Source: Methanosaeta sp. PtaB.Bin039
Lineage (GTDB): Archaea; Halobacteriota; Methanosarcinia; Methanotrichales; Methanotrichaceae
NCBI GenBank assembly: GCA_002067795.1
Contig: MVQI01000082.1
Span: forward strand, 124,001-188,000
Length of the DNA stretch: 64,000 nucleotides
Reading direction: 5' to 3'
Part shown: piece by piece, positions 27,410-36,755 of the stretch
Layout of the letters: each line of letters begins with the position of its first letter
Numbering within the stretch: the first letter of the stretch is position 1
Notes under the pieces: generated by a model
Told to the model about the DNA's origin: nothing
The model's input: the letters and a program-made list of their open reading frames with translations, nothing else
Database searches by the model: none
Translations under genes and position numbers: made by a program

Positions 27410-28144
27410 ATGAACCTGGATGATGCGATTTATCCGTATGTGCGGGGGGAGCGGTTTTCCAACGGTTTGAAGGTAAAACTGGCCGATGTTAATGGCGAAT
27501 CTATCTATAGGATAGAGCTTCTTGAGTCCCTTGTAAAAGGTAAGCGTATTATACATTTAGGCTGTCTGGATCACATTCCACTGATATCCTCAAAGATAGA
27601 ATCAAACATCTGGCTTCATAAAAGGCTTGATGATGTGGCCTCTCGATGTCTTGGGGTAGATATAAACGAAGATGGGATCAGGTACGTAAGAGATCAGCTT
27701 GGTTTTAACGATGTGATCTGCGGCGACGTGGTCAAAGATGACATCCCCGAAATACGAGATAATATTTGGGATCTTATATTGGTAGGTGAAGTATTAGAGC
27801 ACGTCGATAATCCTGTGGACTTTCTTCATGGTATCGGGATGAGGTATGCTGGAATCATACGCCAGGCAATAATCACAGTTCCGAACGCTTTTCGCATTTC
27901 GAATTTCAACTATGCGTTTCATGATATGGAAATTATAAATAGTGATCACAGGTACTGGTTCACGCCATATACTCTCTGGAAGGTGATCGACAGGGCTGGC
28001 CTATCCTTGATCGATATCAAAATGTGCCAATCTTTTCGAACAAAACGGCCTCTTCTCAATCGAAATTTTCTGGACTCCATTCGCATCTTGAGACACCCTA
28101 TCTTGAGAGAATGCATTGTTGCCAGGTGCCAGTTGCCGGTGTAG
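27410..28144 (+). CDS. SAM-dependent class I methyltransferase
   Basis: A 244-residue cytosolic methyltransferase. Motif I is IIHLGCLDH (about residues 46-54), the acidic strand end is LGVDINEDG, and WDLILVGEVLEHVDNP is motif IV with a typical LEH sequence. It fits the Methyltransf_11/23 group that methylates sugars in glycan clusters; the acceptor is not known. It is preceded by 220 bases of AT-rich spacer and followed by a glycosyltransferase that starts within its 3' end. AT-rich codon use. Confidence 0.78.
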   Translation: MNLDDAIYPYVRGERFSNGLKVKLADVNGESIYRIELLESLVKGKRIIHLGCLDHIPLISSKIESNIWLHKRLDDVASRCLGVDINEDGIRYVRDQLGFNDVICGDVVKDDIPEIRDNIWDLILVGEVLEHVDNPVDFLHGIGMRYAGIIRQAIITVPNAFRISNFNYAFHDMEIINSDHRYWFTPYTLWKVIDRAGLSLIDIKMCQSFRTKRPLLNRNFLDSIRILRHPILRECIVARCQLPV

Positions 28145-29423
28145 GTTCATTTTTGGGGGCGAAATAATAGTATTAAATCAAAAGAACATATTTCTGTTTA
28201 CGTATACCTATCCGTATGGTGATGGCGAGCAGTTCATCGAAACAGAGCTCGTCCATCTTAAACGCAAATTTGGACACGTGATACTTGTCCCCAGCAAGAT
28301 CGAAGGTTCAAGAAGGCCAATGCCAACTCCTGTTGAGGTCGATCTATCCCTTGCGAAAAATGGACTCAAAGCAGGAGTGCTGGCTAAATCCGCGGCACTT
28401 TCGCTCAGCTCCAGGGTACTGCTTGAGGAGATATCCCAAAGGCCGGTCTCAGTAATGCACAGGAAGTCTTTCATTGCTATCTGTTCGTATCTATATTGGG
28501 CTATAAAATCCCGTGACTGGGTGCTCTCTTATATATCCGACAATGATATAGATATAAACGATAGTATATTTTATACTTACTGGCTGGGGGAGGTTACGAT
28601 GGGATTGATACTGGCAAAGGGAAAGAATAGCCAGATTAAGGTCGTTTCGCGTGTTCATGGAGCAGATCTATACGAGGAGCGGCATATTCCGCAATATCTC
28701 CCATTCAGGACGTTCATTTTTAAAAATATTGATAATATATTTACTATTTCTGAAAATGGACGTTCGTATCTTCGAGCGAGGTTCAACGGTCTCTCAGACA
28801 AATTCGTACTATCGAGGCTGGGTGTGGATGATCCCTCAGACGAGGCGAGTCCGTCAGAGGACGGGAAATTCAGAATACTATCCTGTTCGTTCATCTCCCC
28901 TGTCAAACGCCTGGGCCTCCTGATAGAAGGGATCAGGGAATTTGGGGAAAGGCATCCTGATACTTCTGTAGAATGGCAGCATATCGGAGACGGTCCCGGG
29001 AGATCCTCGCTTGAAGAGGCAGCAAGCAGGCTACCACAATCGATCGAATACGGCTTCCTGGGGACGCTGGCCCACCAAGATGTCGTTGATTATTACAGAA
29101 CTCACCCAATAGACGTTTTTATAAATGTTAGTGAAATGGAAGGGCTCCCGGTCTCTATAATGGAAGCCCAGAGTTTTGGCGTGCCCGTAATAGCCACTGC
29201 AGTTGGAGGAACGCCTGAGATTGTCACGGAAGATAATGGCATTCTATTGCCTTCCAATCCATCTCCGGATGACATCTCCCGCGCTCTGGAGTCCTTCACA
29301 TCAGACAGAACTCTCATGATGGCGAAAAGAAAACAGAGCAGATTGAATTGGCGCTTGAATTACGATTCAAAATCGAATTATGTCAAATTCTGCAAATATC
29401 TCCAGGAAATTCTTGCGAAATGA
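28116..29423 (+). CDS. Glycosyltransferase, GT4 (GT-B fold)
   Basis: About 420-435 residues. The C-terminal donor domain is clear: FRILSCSFISPVKRLGLLI, the HIGDGPG turn, and the signature SEMEGLPVSIMEAQSFGVPV with catalytic-region glutamates, then AVGGTPEIV. The N-terminal half with YTYPYGDGEQFIETEL and VHGADLYEERH resembles GT4 acceptor domains. The start is uncertain: ATG 28116 overlaps the methyltransferase by 29 bases, and the protein proper seems to begin near the codons after 28164 where no standard start occurs. Likely transfers a sugar to a lipid-linked glycan at the cytosolic membrane face. Confidence 0.85.
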   Translation: MLPGASCRCRFIFGGEIIVLNQKNIFLFTYTYPYGDGEQFIETELVHLKRKFGHVILVPSKIEGSRRPMPTPVEVDLSLAKNGLKAGVLAKSAALSLSSRVLLEEISQRPVSVMHRKSFIAICSYLYWAIKSRDWVLSYISDNDIDINDSIFYTYWLGEVTMGLILAKGKNSQIKVVSRVHGADLYEERHIPQYLPFRTFIFKNIDNIFTISENGRSYLRARFNGLSDKFVLSRLGVDDPSDEASPSEDGKFRILSCSFISPVKRLGLLIEGIREFGERHPDTSVEWQHIGDGPGRSSLEEAASRLPQSIEYGFLGTLAHQDVVDYYRTHPIDVFINVSEMEGLPVSIMEAQSFGVPVIATAVGGTPEIVTEDNGILLPSNPSPDDISRALESFTSDRTLMMAKRKQSRLNWRLNYDSKSNYVKFCKYLQEILAK

Positions 29424-29652
29424 TGATTCCATATCACCCCTCACCATTAATTTATAGTAATATAATTTATAAATTCACAATCCCCATGTGACACCCTTTT
29501 TCAGTCTGCTCTTGGGTGGCTGCTATGCAAGTATTGACTGGTGCTTGCGGTATGGTGCGGAAAGAAGAATCCAGCTGCTGCGATTAAGAGTCCTGGGACC
29601 GTCGGAGAAATGCCTGGCTGAAGAACATCAAATATTATATTATTTGCAATAA

Positions 29653-30576
29653 TCAGCTATTGGTGTAATCTTGTGCTAACTGCTCTGCCGTTTTCTGGAG
29701 TCCCCGCTCTAAGCTAACCTCTGGCTCCCACCCCATTCGAAGTATCTTGGAGATGTTGGCCGCCGAATGGCGCACGTCACCTGGGCGGGCCGGTTGGCGC
29801 AAAGGACTCAGCGCTCTTCCAGTGACGTTTTCCACAATCCTCAAGAGCTCATTGATACTGGTGCTGATACCCGATGCCACGTTGTACAGACCGGGGGCCT
29901 TCCATCTGGCAGCAAGCAGATTCGCAGCGACCACGTCCTCCACATACACGAAATCTCGGGTTTGTTCGCCGTCACCGTATATCACCGGCGTTCTATTCCG
30001 CAGCGCAGCCGTGATGAACTTGGGGACGACCGCTGCGTACTCCGAGGACGGGTCCTGCCCTGGCCCGTAGACGTTGAAGTAGCGCAATGCCGAATTCTCC
30101 ATTCCATAGAGGCGGTTGTAAGCCAGAACATAGCCCTCACCAGCCAGCTTGGATACGGCATAAGGCGACATAGGCTCCGGTTGCATATCTTCCGACTTGA
30201 GCTGATCGATACCGTTTCCGTAGACTGCCGTGGACGAGGAGAATATTACGCGCTTCGCACCGGCTGCCCTGGCTGCCTCCAGGACGTTGAGGGTGCCCAT
30301 CGCATTCACCCAGGATGTGCCGACGGGATCTGCAATCGACTGCGTCACCGAAGCCACCGCAGCCAGGTGAAAGACCATATCAGCTCCTGCGAAAGCCCGG
30401 GACAGAAGATCGGGGTCGAGTACGGACCCTATATGCAGCTTTACCGAGGCGCCAGACAGGTTCTCCATCCGCCCGGCAGAGAGATCGTCAATCACAATCA
30501 CCTCATGCTCCTTTGCCAGAGATAGAGATAGATGCGACCCGATGAATCCGGCTCCGCCTGTTACGACTGCTCTCAT
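29653..30576 (-). CDS. NAD-dependent epimerase/dehydratase (UDP-glucose 4-epimerase type)
   Basis: A 307-residue extended short-chain dehydrogenase. The NAD-binding motif is GGAGFIGSHLS at residues 7-17; the catalytic set is visible as SSSTAVYG and YAVSKLAGE (Tyr and Lys). ALRYFNVYGPGQDPSSEYAAVV and GDGEQTRDFVYVEDV are typical of UDP-hexose 4-epimerases. It probably interconverts UDP-Glc/UDP-Gal or the GlcNAc/GalNAc pair. GC content is higher than in its neighbours on the left. A minus-strand TATA-like GATATATACC near 30636 could start it. Confidence 0.9.
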   Translation of the reverse strand: MRAVVTGGAGFIGSHLSLSLAKEHEVIVIDDLSAGRMENLSGASVKLHIGSVLDPDLLSRAFAGADMVFHLAAVASVTQSIADPVGTSWVNAMGTLNVLEAARAAGAKRVIFSSSTAVYGNGIDQLKSEDMQPEPMSPYAVSKLAGEGYVLAYNRLYGMENSALRYFNVYGPGQDPSSEYAAVVPKFITAALRNRTPVIYGDGEQTRDFVYVEDVVAANLLAARWKAPGLYNVASGISTSINELLRIVENVTGRALSPLRQPARPGDVRHSAANISKILRMGWEPEVSLERGLQKTAEQLAQDYTNS

Positions 30577-31067
30577 TGCTGACTCTCTCTATGCAGATTT
30601 TTGGGAAATATCGAGCGGCTGCGCAAGCATACAGGTATATATCTCAGCGCCTGACACACTGATCATATATTGCGGCATATCATGATGGGCAATTCGATGT
30701 GCACACGCTACCCGAGCTTCCTTTGCTGGTTGGCCGGCGGCAGATAGCATCGACCGTGAAATTTCGGCAGATCCGTGCTGCGCCTTTTCATTTATTGGCA
30801 TCACCCAATCCATTTAAAAGGCTGTTGGTTTCATAACGTAATTCCCAAAACAATTCGATCAAACGATTTTCATGGATATCTGCTCTTAGCTCATCGGCTC
30901 TGCATATTTGGGCCGCAGCTGGCCGATCCTAAGAAATGTCGCCTGCATAATCCTTGGAGAGAGGATGCCTGTTGAAGGAGAACTTGCTGCTTTTTTATAC
31001 GATCTGGCTGGAAAAGGCTGTTCTGCCCCGGCAGCCTGCTGCAATCTGTCGTCGCCTGCTGGCTATC
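30577..31067. other. Gene-free spacer between epimerase and flippase
   Basis: 490 bases with only short open frames lacking start signals or recognisable protein. It contains the epimerase promoter near 30632-30641. It may be decayed sequence within the glycan region. Confidence 0.4.
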
Positions 31068-32510
31068 TCATCTCGCCAGCTGCTTTAGGAATAGGATCTC
31101 TTCTTTGCTGATGCCTCCTATGGCAAAGAGTGATATTAAATATATTATTGCCGATATGATAATTGCGCCCAGGATACCCTGGGCAGAAACGGGTCTTGTT
31201 GCCATCAGGAATCCAGACATTATCAAGGCGGATATCGTGCACTTGACGATAAACGCCCTGTCAAGCTGTATGTCGATCTCGGTCTCTATGACGTGGCATG
31301 CAACGATATAGGCAAAAGCATATGCCAGGAGTGTTGTCAATGCAGCTCCAGTTATTCCCATGATAGGAACTGCTATGATAGTTGATCCCAGATTGAGCGC
31401 CGCAGTCAATATCAAAATGGTTCCCATCGCTTTGGTCTTCTTTTCAAGTATCAGACGCTGGGACAGGATCGCATAACCGCCAATGAATATGGCAGAAAGG
31501 GCCACGAATGGGGTCACCAGAAATCCTTCTTTGGCAATCTCAGGTGTGGCCAGGATCTCCAGGATCGGTCTTGATAGGACGCTTATGCCAAAGGCAGAGG
31601 GGATTGCCAAAGTCAGGAAGAGCCTCATGGAATATCCGATTATGCGGATAACCGATTCCTTCTCATCATTGTCGTATAGCCTGGACAGAGCTGATGGGAG
31701 CAGAAAGGACAGAGGGGTTACGAAGATATTGATGATATTTCCAAGAGTATATCCCGGCGAATAATAACCCACGGCAGCGGTGCCCAAAAGTATAGTTATG
31801 ACGTAACGATCGCTATAGCTCACGGCCCATCCAGAGAGGTTGCCCGGAACGGTGGGAAATCCGAATGAAAGATATTCCCTGATCCGATCGAAACGCGGAT
31901 AGGTTATCCCTATCTCATTGATCACGATCATGGCGGTTATGCAGGCCACCAGTGATGTGGCTGCCAGCATGCCCACCAAGGCTCCTGTTATCCCGTATCC
32001 GGCGGTCACAAGATATCCGATCGATATTATTATAATTATTGATCTCGATGAAAGGAACAGCGAGTGCTTTTTGATCTGCTGGGTAGATCTAAAGTAATTC
32101 ATTGTAATTTGAAGAATACATTCAAAAAATATAATTAATGATAGTGTCTTTACTGCAACTATATCTCCCCCAAAAAGCACCCTTGAAAGCGGTTGTGCGA
32201 ATATATATATCGCGGCTGAAGAGAAAATACCGCACAGTGACATCGCAGCTGCAATGGGGTAGAATATCTGGGCTGCCTCTTCCCTATTTCTGGCAGGTGC
32301 CAGGAATCTCACCATGGAATACTGCAGGCCCAGCAATGCCAGTGCGGGTATAAGGCCAACGGTGACGTATATCTGTACCCATACCCCGTATTCGGATATG
32401 GACATATTCTTGACCAGAATCGGAAGCAATATCAGGCCGTAGAGCTCGCTAACCAGATTGGCGACCGCTACCAGGCCAATCCGCTTGGCCAGGAGATTTA
32501 CGTCCTTCAT
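31068..32510 (-). CDS. Oligosaccharide flippase (Wzx/polysaccharide transporter family)
   Basis: A 480-residue integral membrane protein with about 12-14 hydrophobic helices spread along its full length. It starts MKDVNLLAKRIGLVAVANLVSELYGLILLPILVKNMS, the usual first helix of MOP-superfamily flippases, with conserved polar segments such as FGFPTVPGNLSGWAVSYSDRYVI in the middle. Expected to move a lipid-linked oligosaccharide across the membrane. Clustering with glycosyltransferases supports this. AT-rich codon use. Confidence 0.88.
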   Translation of the reverse strand: MKDVNLLAKRIGLVAVANLVSELYGLILLPILVKNMSISEYGVWVQIYVTVGLIPALALLGLQYSMVRFLAPARNREEAAQIFYPIAAAMSLCGIFSSAAIYIFAQPLSRVLFGGDIVAVKTLSLIIFFECILQITMNYFRSTQQIKKHSLFLSSRSIIIIISIGYLVTAGYGITGALVGMLAATSLVACITAMIVINEIGITYPRFDRIREYLSFGFPTVPGNLSGWAVSYSDRYVITILLGTAAVGYYSPGYTLGNIINIFVTPLSFLLPSALSRLYDNDEKESVIRIIGYSMRLFLTLAIPSAFGISVLSRPILEILATPEIAKEGFLVTPFVALSAIFIGGYAILSQRLILEKKTKAMGTILILTAALNLGSTIIAVPIMGITGAALTTLLAYAFAYIVACHVIETEIDIQLDRAFIVKCTISALIMSGFLMATRPVSAQGILGAIIISAIIYLISLFAIGGISKEEILFLKQLAR

Positions 32511-32758
32511 TCTATTGGGTGTATATCCACATATACTAAATTGCTATCGGATGATCCGTCGTTGGTGGAGTTACGAAAATAACTGCCTGGCTTTCACATG
32601 GAAGCCGCTCTTTGCCAGGACCATCGCCCCTTTTGCCGCTCAGACGATCACCGATCGGATTTTCGGGAAAAGCAGGGCCATCATCACCTGCTATCCCGAG
32701 CGATGATTCTAAATGCCTTTCCTCATCTGCCTTTTTGTCTCTCGATGGCAAGAACGCT

Positions 32759-33895
32759 TTACCCAACCATCCTTCCAATCCTTCGCAGCGCCTCGGTCAG
32801 ACGCTCCTGCGAGGTGGCGTAAGAGAGCCGGACATAGTCTGCGCCGCCCGGCCCAAACGCGGAACCTGGAGTGGCCGCCATCAGCCCCTCCTTTAGCAGC
32901 CTCTGGGCGAATGAATCGCCGCCTCCGAGTGCGCTGACATCGGGGAACACATAGAAAGCGCCGCCAGGCATGGCGCATGGTATGCCCAGTGACTGCAGGC
33001 CGCTTACCAGCAGATCCCGCCGAATCCGGAACTCCTTCACCATCCGGTCAGCCTCCTCCTGGGGTCCTTCCAGAGCTGCCACACCGGCTCGCTGGACGAA
33101 GGTGGTGGCTGAGGATACGGAATGAGAGAGCAGCCGTGACACGTACTTCATAATCTCCTTTGGCCCGGCCAGGTAACCGAGGCGCCACCCGGTCATGGCA
33201 TAAGATTTGGAGAAGCCGTTTATGGTCACTGTTCGGTCGGCCATATCGGGGAGCGAGCCGATGCTGATGTGCTCCTCGCCGTAGATGATCTTCTCATATA
33301 TCTCATCCGATATGACCAGAAGATCGTGGTCGATCGCCAGGTCCCGGATCTCCTGCAGCATACGACGCCCGAACACGGCACCGGTTGGGTTTCCAGGAGA
33401 GTTGACGACTATCAGGCGGGTCCGAGAGGTGATCGCCTCAGCCAGGTCCAGGGGCTGAAATCTCTGGTCCACCGATGCCCAGGATACCTGGCCGCCTGCA
33501 AAGGTTATGCATGGCTCATAGCTGACCCACGACGGGCCTATCAGCACGCACTCGTCCCCCTGGTCCATCATGGCCTGGATGGCGGCGAATACCGCCATCT
33601 TTGCCCCTGGCGTCACCGCCACGTCGTCCGGGGTGACCGGGAGATTGTTCTCGGTTCGCAGCTTCTTTGCAATGGCCTTCCTCAGATCGGGGATTCCGTT
33701 GGTGGGGGCATAATGCGTCTCACCATCGAGCATCGATCGGTAAGCAGACTCAATTATATGTCTCGGGGTGTCGAAGTCCGGCTCTCCCACGCCCATATCT
33801 ATGACGTCCAGCCCTTCAGCAGCCAGCCTCTTCGCCTCCGCCGATATCTTGAGCGTGGTCGATTCCTGGATGGATGCCATTCGTTCCGATACCAT
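32759..33895 (-). CDS. Class I pyridoxal-phosphate aminotransferase (aspartate aminotransferase-like)
   Basis: 378 residues. It starts with the AspC-type N-terminus (ESTTLKISAEAKRLAAEGLDVIDMGVGEPDFDTP), has NSPGNPTGAVF, and the PLP lysine is K230 in FSKSYAMTGWRLGYLAG; the C-terminal arginine lies in YVRLSYATS. Likely transfers amino groups between aspartate or a related amino acid and 2-oxoglutarate. The ATG at 33895 has GGAGGAGG six bases upstream, embedded in the 3' end of ribH; the genes are one base apart and form an operon. Confidence 0.92.
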   Translation of the reverse strand: MVSERMASIQESTTLKISAEAKRLAAEGLDVIDMGVGEPDFDTPRHIIESAYRSMLDGETHYAPTNGIPDLRKAIAKKLRTENNLPVTPDDVAVTPGAKMAVFAAIQAMMDQGDECVLIGPSWVSYEPCITFAGGQVSWASVDQRFQPLDLAEAITSRTRLIVVNSPGNPTGAVFGRRMLQEIRDLAIDHDLLVISDEIYEKIIYGEEHISIGSLPDMADRTVTINGFSKSYAMTGWRLGYLAGPKEIMKYVSRLLSHSVSSATTFVQRAGVAALEGPQEEADRMVKEFRIRRDLLVSGLQSLGIPCAMPGGAFYVFPDVSALGGGDSFAQRLLKEGLMAATPGSAFGPGGADYVRLSYATSQERLTEALRRIGRMVG

Positions 33896-33896
33896 C

Positions 33897-34307
33897 TCAA
33901 TCCTCCTCCATCCGGCCTGTCATCTTGACCGCAGCCTCCACAGCCCGCTTGGCATTCTCCACTCGCTTATGGGCATCGGGCCTGGACATGCGGGGTCCGG
34001 TGATGCCCAATGCCACCGGTTTTCCGTATTCCAGTGCCAGGTCCATTATCTTCCTTGCGGCATGCTGGGCAACCAATTCGTCATGTCCGGTGTCTCCCTG
34101 GATGACGCAGCCTATGGTGACAACGGCGTCCACGTCATCGCGACGCAGGAGCTTGCGCACAGCCAGTGGCATATCGAATACGCCCGGGACCGTTATGGTC
34201 GATACCACCTCCGCCCCGAGAAAGCGCGCATGTTCACGGCCCAAAAGCTCCATCTGATACGTGATATCCCTATTGAACTCCGAGACCACAAAACCAAGTC
34301 TTGCCAT
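33897..34307 (-). CDS. ribH: 6,7-dimethyl-8-ribityllumazine synthase
   Basis: Condenses 5-amino-6-ribitylaminouracil with 3,4-dihydroxybutanone phosphate; the product feeds riboflavin, FAD and, through the shared precursor, F420 metabolism. 136 residues. Family motifs: SEFNRDIT, VPGVFDMPLAVRKLL, GCVIQGDTGHDELV with the catalytic His, and the C-terminal ENAKRAVEAAVKM. Archaeal riboflavin synthase is a distant relative but lacks these motifs. First gene of a two-gene unit with the aminotransferase. Confidence 0.92.
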   Translation of the reverse strand: MARLGFVVSEFNRDITYQMELLGREHARFLGAEVVSTITVPGVFDMPLAVRKLLRRDDVDAVVTIGCVIQGDTGHDELVAQHAARKIMDLALEYGKPVALGITGPRMSRPDAHKRVENAKRAVEAAVKMTGRMEED

Positions 34308-34407
34308 AGGTCCAACACCGCCGCTGATCCCAGCCGAGGATGTAACCCCTTGCCTCTTCCACTCCTATAATAAACCCATCGATGAACCGGGCGTGGCATC
34401 AAAACTC

Positions 34408-34415
34408 ATTTATCC
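34408..34415 (+). promoter_or_regulatory. TATA-like box for ilvE
   Basis: ATTTATCC about 28 bases before the ilvE ATG. The spacing predicts a leaderless mRNA; no Shine-Dalgarno site is present. Confidence 0.45.
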
Positions 34416-34438
34416 TAGGCAATGGTGCCCTTTGATCC

Positions 34439-35311
34439 ATGAGCCTGATTTACATGGATGGCAAATACGTCACCAGGGAGGAGGCGGCAGTCTCGGTCTT
34501 CGACCATGGCTTCCTCTATGGTGACGGCGTCTTCGAGGGCATTCGCGCCTACGGCGGGCGGGTCTTCCGTCTGGAAGCCCACGTCCGTCGCCTCTTCGAT
34601 TCTGCCCAGGCCATCCTGCTGAAGATACCCATGACCCAGCAGGAGATGAGCGATGCTATATTGGAGACGCTGCGCCGCAACAACCTGAAGGATGCTTATA
34701 TCCGGCCCATCGTCACCAGGGGTATCGGAGACCTGGGGCTTGATCCACGCAAGTGCATGGTCGCATCGGTCATCATAATCGCGGTCGAGTGGGGCGCCAT
34801 GTACGGCGATCTGTATGAGACTGGCCTGACCGGGGTCACCGTCACAGTCCGCCGCAACTCTCCTGCAGCTCTGCCCCCAAACATCAAGTCGCTGAACTAT
34901 CTCAACAACATCTTGGGCAAGATCGAGGCCAACATAAAGGGCGGCGACGAAGCGATCTTCCTGGATGCAGACGGAACAGTCTCCGAGGGCTCCGGGGACA
35001 ACATCTTCGTGATCAGAGACGGCGTCATAAACACCCCGCCCACACTTAACAACCTGCGCGGCGTCACCCGCCAGGCTGTCATTGATACCGCCCGGGCAGC
35101 TGGAATGCCGATCCGGGAGATCCAGCTCGGTCTCTTCGACCTTTATACGGCGGACGAGATCTTCGTCACAGGAACAGCTGCCGAGCTTGCCCCTGTGGTC
35201 AAGATCGATGGCCGGATTATAGGGAGCGGAAAGCCCGGCCCGATCACCAGGCTGCTGTCCAAGCAGTTCGCCGAGTGCACCCGCAGCGAGGGTACCCCAA
35301 TCTGGCCTTAA
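34439..35311 (+). CDS. ilvE: Branched-chain amino acid aminotransferase
   Basis: Last step of Val, Leu and Ile synthesis. 290 residues of fold-type IV PLP enzyme. Conserved segments are [23 protein letters not shown], the PLP lysine K150 in [25 protein letters not shown] and the C-terminal [15 protein letters not shown]. Stand-alone gene, divergent from ribH. D-amino acid transaminase or aminodeoxychorismate lyase are less likely because the YxxxFEGIRAY pattern is of the IlvE type. Confidence 0.94.
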   Translation: MSLIYMDGKYVTREEAAVSVFDHGFLYGDGVFEGIRAYGGRVFRLEAHVRRLFDSAQAILLKIPMTQQEMSDAILETLRRNNLKDAYIRPIVTRGIGDLGLDPRKCMVASVIIIAVEWGAMYGDLYETGLTGVTVTVRRNSPAALPPNIKSLNYLNNILGKIEANIKGGDEAIFLDADGTVSEGSGDNIFVIRDGVINTPPTLNNLRGVTRQAVIDTARAAGMPIREIQLGLFDLYTADEIFVTGTAAELAPVVKIDGRIIGSGKPGPITRLLSKQFAECTRSEGTPIWP

Positions 35312-35500
35312 GCCCCTCCCGGGATCATCCATCTTTTTTCTGGCAATAACGTCGTCTGCAGGCTGGTACCATTTCTCTGCGTTATCAGGAATTGGGGTGG
35401 TCTCTCTAAATGCCAGCGTAAGGCGCTAATCCCTGCTTTGCAGCGTATCAGCCTGCAGCCGAGGCTCCAATACAGGAACGGCCGTCTTTTGGCCTGCCCT

Positions 35501-35881
35501 TTACGCCGAAATTACCCTTACCCCGACCTGGCGCATCCTTGGGCCGTCCAGCTCCAGAAACAGGATCTGCTGCCAGGTACCCAGCAGCAGCCTACCTCTT
35601 TCAACCGGCAGGACTGCGCTGTTTCCAAGGAGCGCTGCCTGGATGTGGGATGGTCCGTTCTCGCCATGCCGATAGCCACCATTCGGCAGCAGCCGGTCCA
35701 TCTGGTCCATAAGGTCCTGCCGCAGCCCAGCCTCGCCCTCGTTTACGATTATGGCGGTGGTGGTATGCAGAGTGTGGATCAGGGCCAGGCCTTCCTTGAT
35801 CCCGCTGGCCTCCACCTCTCGCTGGACCTCTTGTGTTATGTCCAGCACATCTCTCTCGCTTTCGGTCTCTATCTTGATCAT
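35501..35881 (-). CDS. YjbQ family protein (UPF0047, secondary thiamine-phosphate synthase)
   Basis: A 126-residue protein with the invariant family residues: HTLHTTTAIIVNE, ENGPSHIQAALLGNS and LGTWQQILFLELDGP. Some members show weak thiamine-phosphate synthase activity; the physiological role is not settled. The ATG at 35881 is chosen since the family N-terminus (MIKIETES) starts there and a TATA box lies about 27 bases upstream, which predicts a leaderless mRNA. Confidence 0.9.
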   Translation of the reverse strand: MIKIETESERDVLDITQEVQREVEASGIKEGLALIHTLHTTTAIIVNEGEAGLRQDLMDQMDRLLPNGGYRHGENGPSHIQAALLGNSAVLPVERGRLLLGTWQQILFLELDGPRMRQVGVRVISA

Positions 35882-35903
35882 GGGTGTACGATATGCGTGC
35901 GGA

Positions 35904-35912
35904 GGATATAAG
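35904..35912 (-). promoter_or_regulatory. TATA box for the YjbQ-family gene
   Basis: CTTATATCC on the minus strand, placing the transcript start at about 35881, on the start codon. Confidence 0.55.
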
Positions 35913-36106
35913 CAGGGTGGGGAGAATGTCTGCGCATCCCTCCCCATCCCGGACCAATCCCTTCTATTTCTTAGTTGGTCCACGATTTTGTCCAGGGATT
36001 ATATCTAAAAAACGATATCTATAGGTGGTATTTTGTTTTGTTGGTCATTTAACCGTTATAGTTAAATACCTTTTTGCAAGAATAAGAAATACACCGGTAA
36101 TGGCGG

Positions 36107-36331
36107 GTGGCAGCCATCCAAACCCGTCTTCACCGGCAGTTTGGGGTGGATGAATTGATCACTGGAATTACCGACGCCATGATGCAGTATGAAAGGGCCA
36201 ACGAGGAGATGCTGAAGAAGTATCGCCGCAAGCACCAGTCCCAGGGCATCCGTCTTCCCGAGAGCCATAATGTAATCGGGGCTCTCTGTGTGCTGTTCCT
36301 GGTATTCGTGGTGCTGTGGGAGCTGGCCTGA
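36107..36331 (+). CDS. Small single-span membrane protein, unknown function
   Basis: A 74-residue open frame from GTG 36107, with a charged, probably helical N-terminal part (residues 25-45, MMQYERANEEMLKKYRRK) and one hydrophobic helix at the C-terminus (ALCVLFLVFVVLWELA). A TATA-like TTATAGTTAAATA lies near 36055-36067, and a hairpin with a T run follows the stop, so it looks like a complete small transcription unit. ATG 36178 is an alternative, shorter start. It is not recognised. It stands 425 bases upstream of the acetate transporter gene, but separated by the terminator. Confidence 0.5.
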   Translation: MAAIQTRLHRQFGVDELITGITDAMMQYERANEEMLKKYRRKHQSQGIRLPESHNVIGALCVLFLVFVVLWELA

Positions 36332-36342
36332 TCGGCTTAGAG

Positions 36343-36374
36343 ATCTCAGTTTGAGATTAGTCCTTCTTTTTTTT
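36343..36374 (+). terminator. Terminator after the small membrane-protein gene
   Basis: ATCTCA (36343-36348) pairs with TGAGAT (36352-36357), followed by T8 at 36367-36374. Confidence 0.6.
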
Positions 36375-36471
36375 GACAGCTCGTGATGCGCAGCATTGGG
36401 TGCCTCCTGTCCCTTTTACACATTCAAGCATGGGGCAGTCATTGGCCAGGATGCGGCTTCTCAAGAAATAC

Positions 36472-36513
36472 CTACTCTGTGTCTCCTACTCCGTGGCTCC
36501 TACTCTGTGGCTT
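36472..36513. repeat. 14-base tandem repeat, three copies
   Basis: CTACTCTGTGTCTC, CTACTCCGTGGCTC and CTACTCTGTGGCTT follow each other in the spacer before the acetate transporter gene. The rest of 36375-36640 shows no gene. Confidence 0.75.
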
Positions 36514-36755
36514 CTTGTTCTCATCAAGCACTGTTCACTCTATCTGGAAAAATTGCATTATCTCCTGTCACGAAATTGGACATTATTTATCGTTTAATTT
36601 GCTATAAATTGATTCTCAATGGCCCGATCTGGAGCAATTCTCACTATTTTTAATTTATATCTTTAGGGTAACAAATTAATATTATGAACTGAAAAGGGCC
36701 GTGGGAATAGGAGGGAATTGCAACGGCAATCGATACCAAGAGGGCGGCCGACCTC

